Shown: positions 51,151 through 63,400, counted from the stretch's first letter. The stretch is 64,000 nucleotides of DNA from Pagrus major (GCF_040436345.1 NC_133223.1:15342613-15406612); one strand, 5' to 3'. The notes: generated by a model not told the origin, from the letters alone. Numbers and translations: made by a program.

Positions 51151-51733
51151 AATATTCTCGGTTATTTTTATTATGTAGCTGTCAATTGATTAGCAGCTGT
51201 TCTAAAGTGCCTTGATGTTTTTCAAAAGGAAGTACTTCATTATCTACATGTGCATTAGATTTAAAAGGAGTTCAGCCATTTATTAATGCACTTCTATTAA
51301 GTTCGGGGGCTCATAAAAGACTGACAAAATCAAAGCATCAAGTTTTTTTGGCCCACAGTATGGGTTTCAAAAACCCTCAATTCTACATTTCCCACAATCA
51401 AACCATCTTTCATAAGATCCTCCCTGTGCAGCAATACCCATGTCTTTCAGACTCTACACCTCCAGTTTTTTTGACTCATGTTTTCTGCTGTAAACGTGTA
51501 GCCTTCAAGCTCACGCTGAGATAACCCTGATGACATCTGCAGGGGTTATTTTTTTCAGAATTGACAAAGTCCCTTTTAAAGCCTCAGGCTGAGTAGTACT
51601 CCTTGTGACAAGTTAACTGACCTTTAATGTATGTGTAAAATCAGAGAAGACACAAACATATCAGTATCGGTTTTTGTACCACCACAAGTTACTTTAATCC
51701 CAAATCATTAGATTCACCAGAAAACAAGAATGT

Positions 51734-51759
51734 GAAAGAAAGAAAGAAAGAAAGAAAGT
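51734..51759. repeat. GAAA microsatellite
   Basis: (GAAA)6 with a partial seventh unit. Confidence 0.95.
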
Positions 51760-52053
51760 GTCTTTAATTCATACGTACAAACACAACTATACATTTACAA
51801 ATCCCCCTATGTATGAACAGATAGTGGTCGACATGATGCACATGGTTAAACATGCACACACATGTACACGCACAAACACTTGTCAGACTATCACAAGCCG
51901 CAGAGGAAGAGTGAAACATTAAGGACATGCGATGTGAGAGTGGTCCTCCTCAATATTTAATCAAGATACATTTCAAATCTAACCCAAATGTATAATCACA
52001 ACATGGGGGATTGAATGAACTGGTGTTTAAGTGCACACATTATTAGCTGGCCT

Positions 52054-52056
<3 letters not shown>

Positions 52057-52141
<85 letters not shown>
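52057..52141. repeat. TG microsatellite (42 units)
   Basis: A perfect TG tract of 85 bp in the bcl9 upstream region. Confidence 0.97.
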
Positions 52142-52142
<1 letters not shown>

Positions 52143-53989
52143 GCTGTTCTTCTCTGAGATCTGATTTAAACTCTCAAAGTGAAGATGTTTTTGCAAACTG
52201 AGGCTGAGGAAGTGCAGGGCGTGCAAGGACAGAATCATAGAAACAGCAGATTTGGACTTTAACACACAGAAAATAGGAGTTGCATGCTCAAAAGTTGTTT
52301 GATTTGTATACTGTAATACTTAACATTTAGAGCTGAAACTAATGATTCTTTTCTTTTTTGACCAAGCGTGCCAGTGAATTTTTCTCTTGATTCATGGTCT
52401 ACAAAATGTCTGAAAATAGTATAAAATATCCACAGCGATTTCCCAAAGCCCAAGTTGACTTACTTTGTCAGACCAACGGTCCAAAATCCAAGGGTTTGCA
52501 ATCACAGAGGAGCAAGAAAACCAACAAATATTCATTTAAGTTCTGGGATTCCTTGAGTTTTGCTTCAAAAATGACCTCAATGTGTTAACATATCAAATGC
52601 CTCCCTGCATATATCGTACATGGCTGTATAGCATCAGCAATGTTAAAACCTTGTACGTCAGTGAGCATTCTTGGATGACATACTGTACATCTGTAGGACA
52701 CAAAATCGCGGGATGAGAGCTGCATATTTGTGACTTTTGACAAGCAGGCCATGGCTACATGGGACATGTTTGTGCATGCTAGCAGAGATCAGTGACACAC
52801 CACAAAGCTCTGTCTCTCTTTCCGTCTCTCACACACACGCACACACATATTCTCCCTCCCTCTCTGGTTTCTGTGTGTAAATGTGTGGGTGTGTGCATGT
52901 GTGTATGATAAACCCCACTGGTGGAGTAACAGTAGACTGGCAGTATTCCCAGACTGGGTTGCATTAGACATGCACACTAGCAAAGCTCTTCAGGTCGATG
53001 TTCTGGCTCTCCAGCGCTGCAGCTCTCTGGCATGACTAACCCAGAATACTTTGGAAACAGAGACACAAAATCCTGTTTCTGCCCAATGTTAACATTAAAA
53101 CGACTGGAGACAAACGGATTCGTTTTTATTGCCCCGTGAGCGCTATGTGTGTGTTTGTGTTTGCCCATCTGTCTGCTTGCATGCGTGGGTGTGTGTGCAT
53201 CATCCGTGTGAGCGTGTGTGTTTAAGCAGGACACCAACATTGACTGTTCACTTATCATATTACCATCTGCATTATTTAAAGCTTCGATAAACAGTCTTAT
53301 GCTGGGGAGACACAGCGTAGACGCAGGGAGGAAGGATGAGGTGGGTTTGAGGTGTGATACATTTTATTGATAAAGACAGCAACTCTGACAAATTCACACA
53401 TACAATATTAATAAAATACAGTAAAACAGACACACAGCCAGCCTCAGGGAAGATCTGTGGTGGTTTCGGGGGATGGGGGTTGGGAGTGTATCTTCAGGGC
53501 TCCTGTTTTGGCCCACAGCAGGATCGGCTGGTCCTATTCATGTTTGTTCATTAACAGGTTTGCTGTGAAGAATGCCAGGACTGGCTGGGTTATCAAAATA
53601 CTGAGACAGTGAGCTCACTCACACAGCGGTGAGGTCACTTACCGGAGTGTGGCTGCCTGACCAATCATCAGTCAGCCTATTATCATGGTATGCAGTGTTG
53701 CTATGAGTAACAGAGTCAAGCACTGCCTTGCCGATCCCTAATGATGGTTGATGCACTGAGATGCTGCCACTTGGATTGTTCCATTCTATAGTTTCCACCT
53801 CTTACATCTTCTCTTTTTATCGCTCTTGCTGAAGCTGACTGCACACGTAAAGATTCAATTCAATTAGAAGTTTCAACATCATTTCCTCCCTTCTGCCTCC
53901 CCTTATTCCCCCCCTGCCCTTGTTTACTGTCCCCTGCAGCAGTGTTTTCTGACTCTTCCCCATGGCAGGTGAGTGTAAACACGCTGGAG

Positions 53990-54190
53990 GACTGAAACAA
54001 TGTTAATTAACCGATCATTAACGAGTCAAGGCAGACCCTGGAGATCTAAGCACTTGCCCACCCACCTGCGTCTCACCATTTCACTAACTGGACTGTTAAT
54101 GACTAATCAGAGGCAAGAGCGATTAGATCGCCTCCTAACGAGAAGGATTTATGATTGCAAGAGTCTATTATGCCTATATGGCTGAGGCCT
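53990..54190. promoter_or_regulatory. candidate conserved non-coding element
   Basis: A non-repetitive 200-bp segment between repeat-rich stretches. It is dense in homeodomain-type cores (gttaattaac, atcattaacg, gttaatgactaatcag, gattagatcg) with a CACCTG E-box. It has no reading frame of note. The look is that of a developmental enhancer, but conservation was not tested. Confidence 0.35.
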
Positions 54191-54280
54191 TTACAGTGAT
54201 AGCAGTAGCTGAGCTTCAGTGGTGGAGGAAGTACTCGGCTCCTTTATGTGAGTAAAAGTATCAATATGACAATTGTCATA

Positions 54281-54283
<3 letters not shown>

Positions 54284-54336
<53 letters not shown>
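54284..54336. repeat. TA microsatellite
   Basis: An alternating AT tract of about 53 bp, about 100 bp after the candidate element at 53990-54190. Confidence 0.95.
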
Positions 54337-54342
<6 letters not shown>

Positions 54343-56589
54343 TACTGATGCATCAATGTGTAAGTAACATTTTACTTGCCTGGTACACAAGTTTGTATAG
54401 ATATTTTTGGACTGGTAAAATGTGTCGATATGAAGGAAAATCCTCATTTGGTAGATGACTAAAGTTTATTGTGATCAAAAATGTTGATATGAAGCTCAAT
54501 TCTGATGCTTTTCTGTGAATAGTTCTCAAATTAATAATAAATATAGCAACTTCTGATCAACCCATATTAATTTCAGGCATACACTTTCAACTTCTTGCAA
54601 CCCTGCCCTCTTCCGTTTCAAGCACCAACCACTTCCTGTTCAGGACCCACCCATTCCAGGTACGGCTACGGATACAGATACTTTAGTTGGCTGAACAGAT
54701 ACATATACAGATACAGACAATAGTGTACTTGGTCATCCACAGCCATTAACATAATAAGGAAAGATTGACATTTCTGGCAAGTCACACAATTGTTGATACT
54801 GAAATGTTCAGTAACAACATATATTATTTATTATATTATTTGTATTATTATTATTATTTTTTCACAAAAATATCTGCGATATCTTGCGGTACAATATCCA
54901 CTAGCAGTGACCACAGCATTGATAGAGTTTATATATGTTTAAGGACTTGCAGCACTAAGATCACAATCTAGTTTAATACAGGAACAAGTCTACAGTGACT
55001 GAAATCACTACACACAATGTTAAAGTTAACATTTAACTGAAACCACAAGCTTTCTATCCAAAGTCATTTTGTTGCCTAAACCACAGACGAACCTCCAGTC
55101 AGTAACCCCTGCAACTCCAGTTTGGTACATAAACTTGTCATTCACTCATTCATTCATTGTGCGTTAAAGTGTTTACACCACTAGCGCAGGAACTGGAACG
55201 GGGAAGGGAAAGCTAGTTAGCATACTAACTTCAGTATCTCTGTAAACCAATGGACATAACATCAAAGCTGCTATTTCTTCCCATTCTGTTGATAATTTTA
55301 GTTAATTTAATAACATTTTCAACCTTAATTCTTACATATTGCCCCTTTAAAGTTCTCTGAGGTAGCATATCCCATGACATGTTAAAGCTATGTTTGAGTA
55401 AAAAAATGCAATACTTTCCACTCATATCTTAAGATGGTTGATGTGATAAAAGCAGAAGTCTTTAGTCTTCAGATTATAGTCTCCGAGAGCAGCAGAATTC
55501 TAGTGTGCGATAGATTTGGAATAAACGGCATTAAATGAGTGGAACTGCTGCAAAAGCCCCCTCAGGACGTAATTGAGGGCTGTTAGTCCCTATTCATTTT
55601 TAAAGAGAAACGGCCAATGGGGAAACTCCAACACTCAACCAGCCAATGGTGCAACTTCATCACTCAGTGAGTAAGTCAGGGACAGACTTTCTGGCCCTAC
55701 ATTGCTGTGGTCCAGCCAAAAAGGTTGCATGTGAACATAATCCAGGCAGCAACTCCATTCGTCAGTACATCTAAATCTGGAAAACAATTTAGCAAAACAT
55801 AGATGGGGTCAGGTTCCACCGTTCATGCCCCTTGAAAGGTGAAAAATTGACCCTTTCTCCACCTTAGTTCGATGTATGTTTTCATTTATGTATCCTCACC
55901 TGATGCCAGACATGTGACTCAAGTCATTCGGTCCAAGTCTTGAGGAAGTCCCAAGTAATTTTTCCTTGGGCAGGTCAAGTCAAGTCCAAAGTAAATTTTT
56001 TTTCCATCCATGGAAGAAAAAACAACTCTCTATGATCAGAAACATTTGTGAGATTGGCTTCACACCCATTGCAGCCAATTTATAACATCAAACTCCTCAA
56101 AACGTTCTGAAGAAGGCTCTGTGCCTTAAAAGCTAGCATTAATCTATTGTGATGTGAGCCTAGTAAACAAGTGGAATGTGAGTATTTTGTCCTCCTTGAC
56201 TTGGAAATTTGAGATGTGCTGCCCTTTCATGTTTTTTTGGAATTTGCTCACTGTATTTTTTGGCTCCAGTAATCCGATAAGAAGCCCATTGTTGATGTGC
56301 AACCTCCTTTTTAAATGCATCAAACTTTGTTAGCCATTCAATCATCAGGAACTTGACTGACAGAGTAGTCACCCAGTCGTGACAATGCCATAACTAACGT
56401 GTGCTTGCATAGCAGATACACAGACACCTTAAAGTCAACATTTTATATGCAAACCGAAAACATAAAAATTAACACAGACAAGTCATGTGAGTCATCGCTT
56501 CTCAAGTCAAGTCACAAGTCTTTAACTTCCAGGTCAACTCCAACTCAACTCGAGTCCAAGTCAAAGTGACTCAAGACCACATCTCTGCC

Positions 56590-57265
56590 TGAAACTTGTT
56601 GACTTATTGTCATATTTTCGTTACCTTAGAATGAGTCTTTTAAAGGCTATCTTCAGAGGAAGTGGGTCCTCTTCAAGCCCCCAGGGCTCCCAGGGGTACA
56701 ATGTCACGTAATGCATTGGGGCCCAAAAAAACTTTTTCCCATAACCTTACATTTTGAAAGATGTGGCTGAAAAACGGTGGATACTTTGTTTTGAGTGTCA
56801 CAACCCCGGCAAAATGACTCGTTTGACTATCATAATTTGAACCATTCAGTCCAATACATTTTTGGTAAGTCTAGAGGATCCGCAAGATTGAATCATTTTA
56901 TCTCCATTTAATTAGCCGGGCGCTAAACCAAAAGTCTCTAGTACGCATGCTCTACGGGCCACACAACATGGAAGATCCGGGTTATTTTATAGCCAGGAAG
57001 TCAAGCCATTTTGGCTTCAAGTGCCAGGTTTTAATGTAATGCCCTTGGTGCTCTTCCATGAAGTCTGCAATGTTTCAGAACGGACAAATCACACACTCAC
57101 TATAGAGAGAGCCTTTACATTTTTTAATGTTTTTAGCAGCCACCGTAGATTCTTCTACATGCCTCTAAGGGAAGGATGAGTGGAGGGGTATATGTGGAGG
57201 GGTATTCAGTTGGTTGCAATCTTCAACTTCACTAAATGACACCAAGTCCTACAAACTGGACCTTA
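56590..57265. repeat. teleost MITE-like repeat, copy 2 (composite)
   Basis: The right end 'tcagttggttgcaatcttca ... cctacaaactggacctta' matches the class at 50847-51150, where 'tcagttggttgcagttt' also occurs. The left part ('agaatgagtcttttaaaggc ... aagtgggtcctc') parallels 'tagattgagccttttatatc' in copy 1. About 350 bp of unrelated DNA separates the halves, which suggests an insertion. Confidence 0.55.
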
Positions 57266-57696
57266 AAATACAAATTTTAACAGAGGAATGTCAGACATTG
57301 TAATGTTAGTGATAAAAGTAGATATGAGAAATGGTAAATTAATGCTATCCAGTCGTGTTAGCATGTGTGCACGTACAAACTTCATGCACCAACTGCGTAA
57401 GTCAAGTAAAAAAAGTCTGGACACAAAAAAGTCTGGAGTTCGAAAATGTGCTTAAGTGCAGTACTTGAGTAAATGTACTTGGTTACTCAGGTCTCACATG
57501 GGCCAGCAGACACACATAGTTGTGTGTGTGTGTGTGCGCGCGCATGCACGCACCACCTTCAAACGCCACCCAAAGAGAAGAAGAACACCCTGACTCACTG
57601 AGCGTGCTCTCTTCCTCCCTCCTATCTCTGTGTATGAATGCTTACCGAGAGGAAACGATAGATGCAGACAACCCATATTCCCCCTCACTCTATCTT

Positions 57697-57710
57697 GTTG
57701 CCATGGGAAC
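57697..57710. promoter_or_regulatory. RFX X-box-like site
   Basis: GTTGCCATGGGAAC differs at one position from the palindromic RFX consensus GTTGCCATGGCAAC. It lies in unique DNA upstream of bcl9. Occupancy is unknown. Confidence 0.4.
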
Positions 57711-57835
57711 CAAAGCAGACGGGAGACAGGTTCATATCGGCCTCCCTCAGGTCTCCAGTCACAGTCTCCTTCTCTCTCCCTCTCTCTCTGTGCTGTCAGA
57801 GCCGGCTGCTCCTGTGTGGGCCACTGATACTCGCT

Positions 57836-57915
57836 GATTAAAGGAAGTTATAATTTGATTTTCTCAGCAGGCGCCGTTTAATAGAGCAGTTTAACTAAAG
57901 CTGTGCCATCCCCAG
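57836..57915. promoter_or_regulatory. candidate conserved non-coding element
   Basis: Unique AT-rich 80-bp block (ttataatttgattttctcag, gccgtttaatagagcagttt) between low-complexity tracts. Its complexity contrasts with the surrounding GA and CT repeats. Conservation not tested. Confidence 0.3.
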
Positions 57916-58204
57916 GGCTTATGGAAGGAGAGGGAGAGAGGGAGAGAGAGAAAGAGGGAGATATATGGAGAGAGAGTGGGTGAGGGAGATGCTAATCCCA
58001 AACACTGAGCAATCACCCCACCACTACACTAAACTCTCCCACTCACTCTCCCATTCTAATTCTGTTTGCCTGTTTTGCCATCTCTCCCCCCTCCTTCCCT
58101 CCCCTCCCATTCCATGTCTCCCTCCCTGTGTTTCTCCTGCTCTTCCTCCCCCTATTAATCTGTGCTTCCCTCTCCTCTTCTCTCTCCCTCATTCCTTCCT
58201 CCAA

Positions 58205-58310
58205 ACATGGGAGGGCTGGCTTCTCTGTGTACAAGCTAGCTGTATTACTGGCCCATTGTGATAATAGCGTTTAATTATCCTCTCAGCTAAAATCAGCCCC
58301 ATCACTCTGC
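58205..58310. promoter_or_regulatory. candidate conserved non-coding element
   Basis: Unique block with 'caagctagctgtattactgg' and 'gcgtttaattatcctctcag' between pyrimidine-rich low-complexity tracts. Conservation not tested. Confidence 0.3.
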
Positions 58311-58645
58311 CTCTCTTCCCTTCCCTTACCCCCCCCCCCCTCCTCCCCCACCCCGTCTGTGGTGTGTGTGTCTAATACTTCCCCCCACCACCGAGCATCT
58401 CTCTTCTTCTCTACCCCTGCCGCCACCACCGCCACCGCTCCCCCGCCCTGTTCTCCAGCTATTTCAGACCCATTTAGCGGGATAAGCATCTTGAGACAGA
58501 CAGAGGGGTTTTTGCTCTCTTTCAGAGAGAAGCGAGGAGAGGATATGGAGACTGGCATCCCGGTGCCCGCCTCAGAATACCAAACAGGGGGCCCGGGCAT
58601 CTTAATATGCAGCGTGGGACAGAGGCTGAGATCAAAGAGAGGCAC

Positions 58646-58676
58646 AGACAGACAGACAGACAGACAGAGAGAGAGA
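58646..58676. repeat. GACA microsatellite
   Basis: (CAGA)n tract of about 6 units merging into GA repeats. Confidence 0.9.
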
Positions 58677-58849
58677 TGGGTTGGGGGTGGGGTGGGGGGG
58701 GGGGGATTCAGAGACAGAGAGAGGAGGAGAAAGAGAGAGAGAGAGGTGAGAAAGGGAGGGAGTGAGTCCTCATCAGAGCATCCTTTTGCTTCACATCATC
58801 ATTTCTGCTCTGCTCTCCTGCGTCACTCCCCTGACCCTAAAAGAAAAAA

Positions 58850-58915
58850 TCGACAGCTTAATTACCACGGCGTGCAAATCTGCATGCCTGCCCGTGCATT
58901 GATGTGTTTTTGTTC
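58850..58915. promoter_or_regulatory. candidate conserved non-coding element
   Basis: Unique short block with 'cagcttaattaccacggcg' and 'tgcaaatctgcatgcctgcc' between purine-rich tracts. It has a homeodomain core TAATTA and an octamer-like TGCAAAT. Confidence 0.28.
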
Positions 58916-59036
58916 AAGTGCGAGAGAGAAAGAGAGAGCGAGGTGTATGTGCGCTCGTCTCCATCTCACCCTTGTTTGGGGATGGGATGGTGGCTCTACA
59001 CCTATACCCCAGCCCCTCTATCCTCTATCTCCTCAG

Positions 59037-59135
59037 TCAATTAAGATCGTGAGTAGCTGTCCCTGAAGCGGTGTAGACAGGCTAAATGAAAAGGCAGTGG
59101 ATGTGAAATATGAATCATTAGAATACTGCAAGGAC
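59037..59135. promoter_or_regulatory. candidate conserved non-coding element
   Basis: Unique block with 'gtcaattaagatcgtgagta' and 'gaaatatgaatcattagaat' followed immediately by purine-rich simple sequence. Conservation not tested. Confidence 0.3.
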
Positions 59136-59471
59136 GGGGTGAAGAGGAGAGAGGAGAGGAGGGTGGGGAGGGTCTGGTGGAGAGATAAGGAGGAAAAAGG
59201 AAAGGAAGAGAAAGGGAGAGGAAGAATGAGGGAGCAGATAATAAAAGATTAACGTCACGCCTCTCAGAGTGGTGGAATTTAAAAACCCTCCAGATCAAAT
59301 TATTTATCCCCTGTCTATAAAGGCAGAGGAAGAGAGGGAAGGAGAGGAAGATCAGGGGGGAATGGAAGGCAACAGACAGGAGGGGGGGAATGGAGTAGAA
59401 TGGAAGAATGGCGCGAAGACCTCTCTCACTCTCTTTGATGACGGTGCTGACAGCAAAACAAATACGCCTCG

Positions 59472-59476
<5 letters not shown>

Positions 59477-59545
<69 letters not shown>
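59477..59545. repeat. TG microsatellite
   Basis: A TG tract of about 34 units with a single TT interruption near 59528-59530. Confidence 0.95.
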
Positions 59546-60222
59546 CTGGATCCGAGACAGAAAACGAGGGAGAGACGGAGAGAGAGAAGAGAGAGAGAAA
59601 GTGCAGGCAGATGTCTGCATTCACTCTGTGGGAGGCTCAAGGCTGTTTGCCGAGGACGGAGAGACAAGAGAGGGAGAAAGAGAGAGAAAAGAAAGAGAAG
59701 ACGGAGAGAGACAGAGAGGGGAGGATTAAATGAAACCTGTTTCCCTTTGATTCTTCACTAATTTGCAGTGAGATGAAGAGCACGAAGAACAAACCACCTA
59801 CGCAGCACAGCGCCACACCAAACCACACACACACACACTTGCCTAAGTCTCAATAGAGTTCACTCACACACACGTTACATTCATCTGTAGTTCACCGCCT
59901 CTCTCTGCTTCCCCCCTCACACCAATGACATTGACATTTCTCCACATGCACCGTGTAACCCCTGCTTGACTTCAGCTCTCCTCTATTTTTAATTCCCCCC
60001 CCTCATCCTCTCTCGCCGCTCTCCTCGCCGTATTTCCCACTATCGCCTGTTACATTTTCTCTTTCAATTTCCTCAACCAAGAATACCAGCAGTTGCTCAG
60101 ATACACATTGACTAAACAGTCGCGCGCCAACACACACACACACACGCAGGCGCAATAGTCCTTCCTCATTAGCCCTGATTCCCCCTGAGTGACATCTTTA
60201 ACAAAAGGATGCAGCCTCTGCC

Positions 60223-60233
60223 GCCATGGCAAC
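60223..60233. promoter_or_regulatory. RFX half-site
   Basis: GCCATGGCAAC, 11 of the 14 bases of an RFX X-box, in a short unique block (about 60165-60290). It is a second RFX-like match in this upstream region. Confidence 0.3.
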
Positions 60234-60517
60234 AGCCTCCTCCATCTCTATGCGGTGCTTCAGACTGTTTACATGATGGGATCTCTTCTTCCCGCTCTCT
60301 CTATCACTATCGCTCCTCTCTTTTTTTTTCCACTGTTTTTTCTCTTTCTCTGGCTTCTACTTTTTTCTTCTTTTTTTTTTTTCCAAACCCTTAAGGACAT
60401 ACAGTAGAGACCACCTGCTTGCCAATCAGAAAATGATATGTAGGTCTAAGAGGGGGGCAAAAAAAAAGAGAGAGAGAAAGAGAGGAGAGTGACACAGATG
60501 AGCGTGTGCATGTGATG

Positions 60518-60519
<2 letters not shown>

Positions 60520-60578
<59 letters not shown>

Positions 60579-60588
60579 TGTGTGTGTG
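60520..60588. repeat. TG microsatellite
   Basis: A TG tract of about 34 units with one TA interruption. Confidence 0.95.
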
Positions 60589-61357
60589 AAATAGAGTGTG
60601 AGGGTCTTCCAGGAGACTCTGATATCTAGGCCACGGGAGTCCAAGGCAGCCAGTGTGTCTGGTGTCACAGCAAATCAACTGTCAGCTGTACACCACCTGC
60701 CTGCCCACACACACACGCACGCACGCACACACACGTACACCCAAAGTCTGAGGAGAAGCGACTAAGAATAGAACACCCAGAGAGTGTTGCTGTTCCTCCC
60801 TCCACCTCCTCTTCCCTCTCCTCCTGCCACCGTCAGTGGTGTTTTTGCAAGTGGCCTCCAACACGATAGGAATCTTTTCTGTCTTCCACCCTCTCCCCAG
60901 AGCTCAGCCCAGCCCCTTTTCCTCCTCTCTGCTCCTCTCCCACAGTGAAATGAGTCACCTGCACTCCTTTGCTCCTCTCTCCGCTTCTGTAGGTACATGG
61001 TAGAGGTTCAGGTCTTCTTATTAAAAAAAGAAGAAGAAGAAGAAAAGAACAACAAGAAGAAGCAGCAAAAGCAAAAGCGGGCAGACGTCATCCACAGCCC
61101 TCCGGTATGTTTTTGCTTTTTATTGACGGAGCAAGAAGGGAGGAAAGGGATGTGAAGCAGTGAAAACACAGGAGAGATGCTTCTGAAGCGGGATTCGATC
61201 CGGGCCAGCAGGGGTGCGTGCGGTTTCGGAGGCCTGAACCGCTAAAGTGTCCCCTGGGAGGATTTTCAGGGCCTTCTATGCACATTAATGTGTGCAACCT
61301 GGAGATATTAGACAAGATGGAGCGCAAATGTCTCAAGGAGTGGTTAGGCCCTCTGTA

Positions 61358-61358
<1 letters not shown>

Positions 61359-61408
<50 letters not shown>
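61359..61408. repeat. TG microsatellite (25 units)
   Basis: A perfect TG tract followed by a G run. Confidence 0.95.
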
Positions 61409-61409
<1 letters not shown>

Positions 61410-61559
61410 TGGGGGGGACACACGTATACAGAGAGATGTGTGAGTGTATTTGTGTTTGTGTGTGTGGTATGCTGCTCTCAGTCTGGTCCCTCTGTTTCTC
61501 TGCTGTCTGTGGCCTCCTCTTCCCCATGAATACTAATGTGCTTCAAACCCCAGAGATCA

Positions 61560-63056
61560 ACCCTCCTCCCTTTCCCTTCACTCCCTCCCTCCCTCCCTCC
61601 TCCGCCAGCCTCCCTCCCTCCCTCTCTCCATCCCTGCCTTCCTTCGCCACAGTCTCCACTCGTTTCTCCACCCCCTTTACCTTTCAACTTTCCCTCTCTT
61701 TCATCTACCCTTTTACACCCCATCTTTTTCTCCTCCCCCGAAACACCCTCCCCTCGCTTCCTCTTTTCCCTGCCTTATTTCCTCGTCCCTCCCTCCCTCT
61801 TCCTTTAGCATTTCCGCCCCTTGGTTTTTTTTTTTTTTTTACCTCTCGCTCCTTTTCTCCTCTCTCCTCTCCTCTCATCACAGCTCAGCCTTTCCTCCCC
61901 TTCATTTCACGTTACGTTGCACAACTCGTCTTCTTTTATCATCACCTCTTCACTAAACATTTCTCTCCTCTCCTCTCTCGTTTCCTTTCCTCGCCTAACC
62001 CTTCCTCTTCACCTCTCCTTCCTTCTCCTTTTTCATTTCCTCTCCTGTCCTGGTCACCTCACCTCTCCTCACCTCTCCTCTCTCTTTTTCTTTATTTCCT
62101 CTCATTTTCTCACCTCTCTCCTTATGTCTTGTGCTCCCCTCTCTTCTTCAATCCTTTCCTTTCCTTTCCTTTCCTTTCCTTTCCTTTCCTTTCCTTTCCT
62201 TTCCTCACTGTTTCTCCCCTCTTGTTTACTCTCCTCTCTCCCTTCCTTCCCTCTCCTATTACCCTATCCTTTCCTCTCCTCATCTCCCCTCTGTTGTTGT
62301 CCCCTCTGTCCTTTCTTCTTGTCTCCTTTCCTTTATTTTTGCCTCTTATCCTTCCTCTCTTTTCTTGTCCTCTTTCCTTTCTTCCGTTCTCTCATCCCAT
62401 CCTCTCTCCCTTCCTCTTTCTGTCTCCTATCTTGTCTCCTGCTTTCCTTTCCTATCCTCTCTCTCCTTTCCTCCCCTTTTCTCTCCTCATACCCTCTTCT
62501 CTCCTTCCCTCTCTCTTTCACTCCTTATCTCCGTTCTTTCTGCCTTGTCCCCTCTGTTTTTTATGCTCCTCACCACCTTCTCTTTTTCTTTCCACTCCTT
62601 TTCCTTTCCCCCCTTTTCTTCCCTCTCCTTTCCTCTCTTTTTACCTCCTATCCCCATCTCCTTTCCTCCCCTCTCTTTTTCTCTCCTCACCAGGAGAAGA
62701 AGAGTAAGGTCCTTTCTTCCTTTCATCTCTGTTTGTCTCCTATTCTTCCTCTCCTTCTCCTTTCCTAACCTCTCTATCCTCATCTCTGTTCTTTCTGTCT
62801 TGTCCCCTCTGTCTTTATTCTTTTATCCTGTCCTCTCCTCACCAATGCTCCTCGCCTCTCCTCCCTTTTTCGTCCCTCTCCTCTCCTTTTCCTTTCCTCA
62901 CATTTTCTCTCTTCTCCTCTCTCCTCTCCTTCCTTTCTTTTTGCTTCCCATCTATCCTTTCTCCTCCTTTCCTCTCCTCCCTCTCCTTTCCTTTCCTCTC
63001 CTCTTATTTTTCCTCTTTCTCTCTGCCTCGTCCCCTCCGTTCTTTACAGTACACCT
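61560..63056. repeat. 1.5-kb polypyrimidine/polypurine tract
   Basis: The plus strand is almost entirely C and T over about 1.5 kb. It includes a pure (CCTTT)n array at 62153-62206. Within it a core 'gtcccctctgt' recurs at 62299, 62547, 62802 and (gtcccctccgt) 63030, spacings of 248, 255 and 228 bp, so the 3' half is a degenerate tandem array with a unit of about 250 bp. The long open frames here encode only Ser/Pro/Phe/Leu low-complexity strings and are not genes. Confidence 0.9.
62153..62206. repeat. CCTTT pentanucleotide microsatellite
   Basis: About 11 perfect units of the pentamer inside the large polypyrimidine tract. Confidence 0.96.
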
Positions 63057-63168
63057 CCTCAGGAGGACATGTAAATGAGGTCAGCACAGTCGAGTACATC
63101 ACCCGCATCACTCAGGTGTGAGCGTGGGCGTGCGCCGACGCATACGTGCACAGATTTAAACTCCATAA

Positions 63169-63169
<1 letters not shown>

Positions 63170-63202
<33 letters not shown>
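63170..63202. repeat. TG microsatellite
   Basis: A perfect TG tract of 16 units. Confidence 0.95.
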
Positions 63203-63204
<2 letters not shown>

Positions 63205-63239
63205 TCATTACGGCTTTGCGTGTTTGTGTGTGCGTGATG

Positions 63240-63400
63240 CGTTCCAGTCTTAATAAAGAATTTCCTCTCTTAAGCTGTATACCAGTGAACCAAGTGCTCC
63301 AATTACATAAACGCCTTCACCCCAATACATTTTGACATCCTGAACATTTTTCACGGCCTAATTCATTTAAAATTGCATCCCATTACTTACTTGGCCTCCT
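63240..63400. promoter_or_regulatory. candidate conserved non-coding element
   Basis: Unique AT-balanced block after the polypyrimidine tract (cagtcttaataaagaattt, ccaattacataaacgcc, cctaattcatttaaaattgc) with several TAAT-type cores and no reading frame. Conservation not tested. Confidence 0.3.

Noticed and set aside
58359..59066. 235-codon plus-strand open frame
   Set aside because: Runs through GACA and GA simple repeats with no domain. Composition follows the repeat, not a protein.
59041..59667. 208-codon minus-strand open frame
   Set aside because: Made of purine-rich repeats read in antisense plus a TG microsatellite (His-Thr repeats).
61292..62707. 471-codon plus-strand open frame, and similar 315-codon frames to 63078
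   Set aside because: Produced by the polypyrimidine tract, which lacks stop codons because it has few purines. The product is only Ser/Pro/Phe/Leu low complexity.
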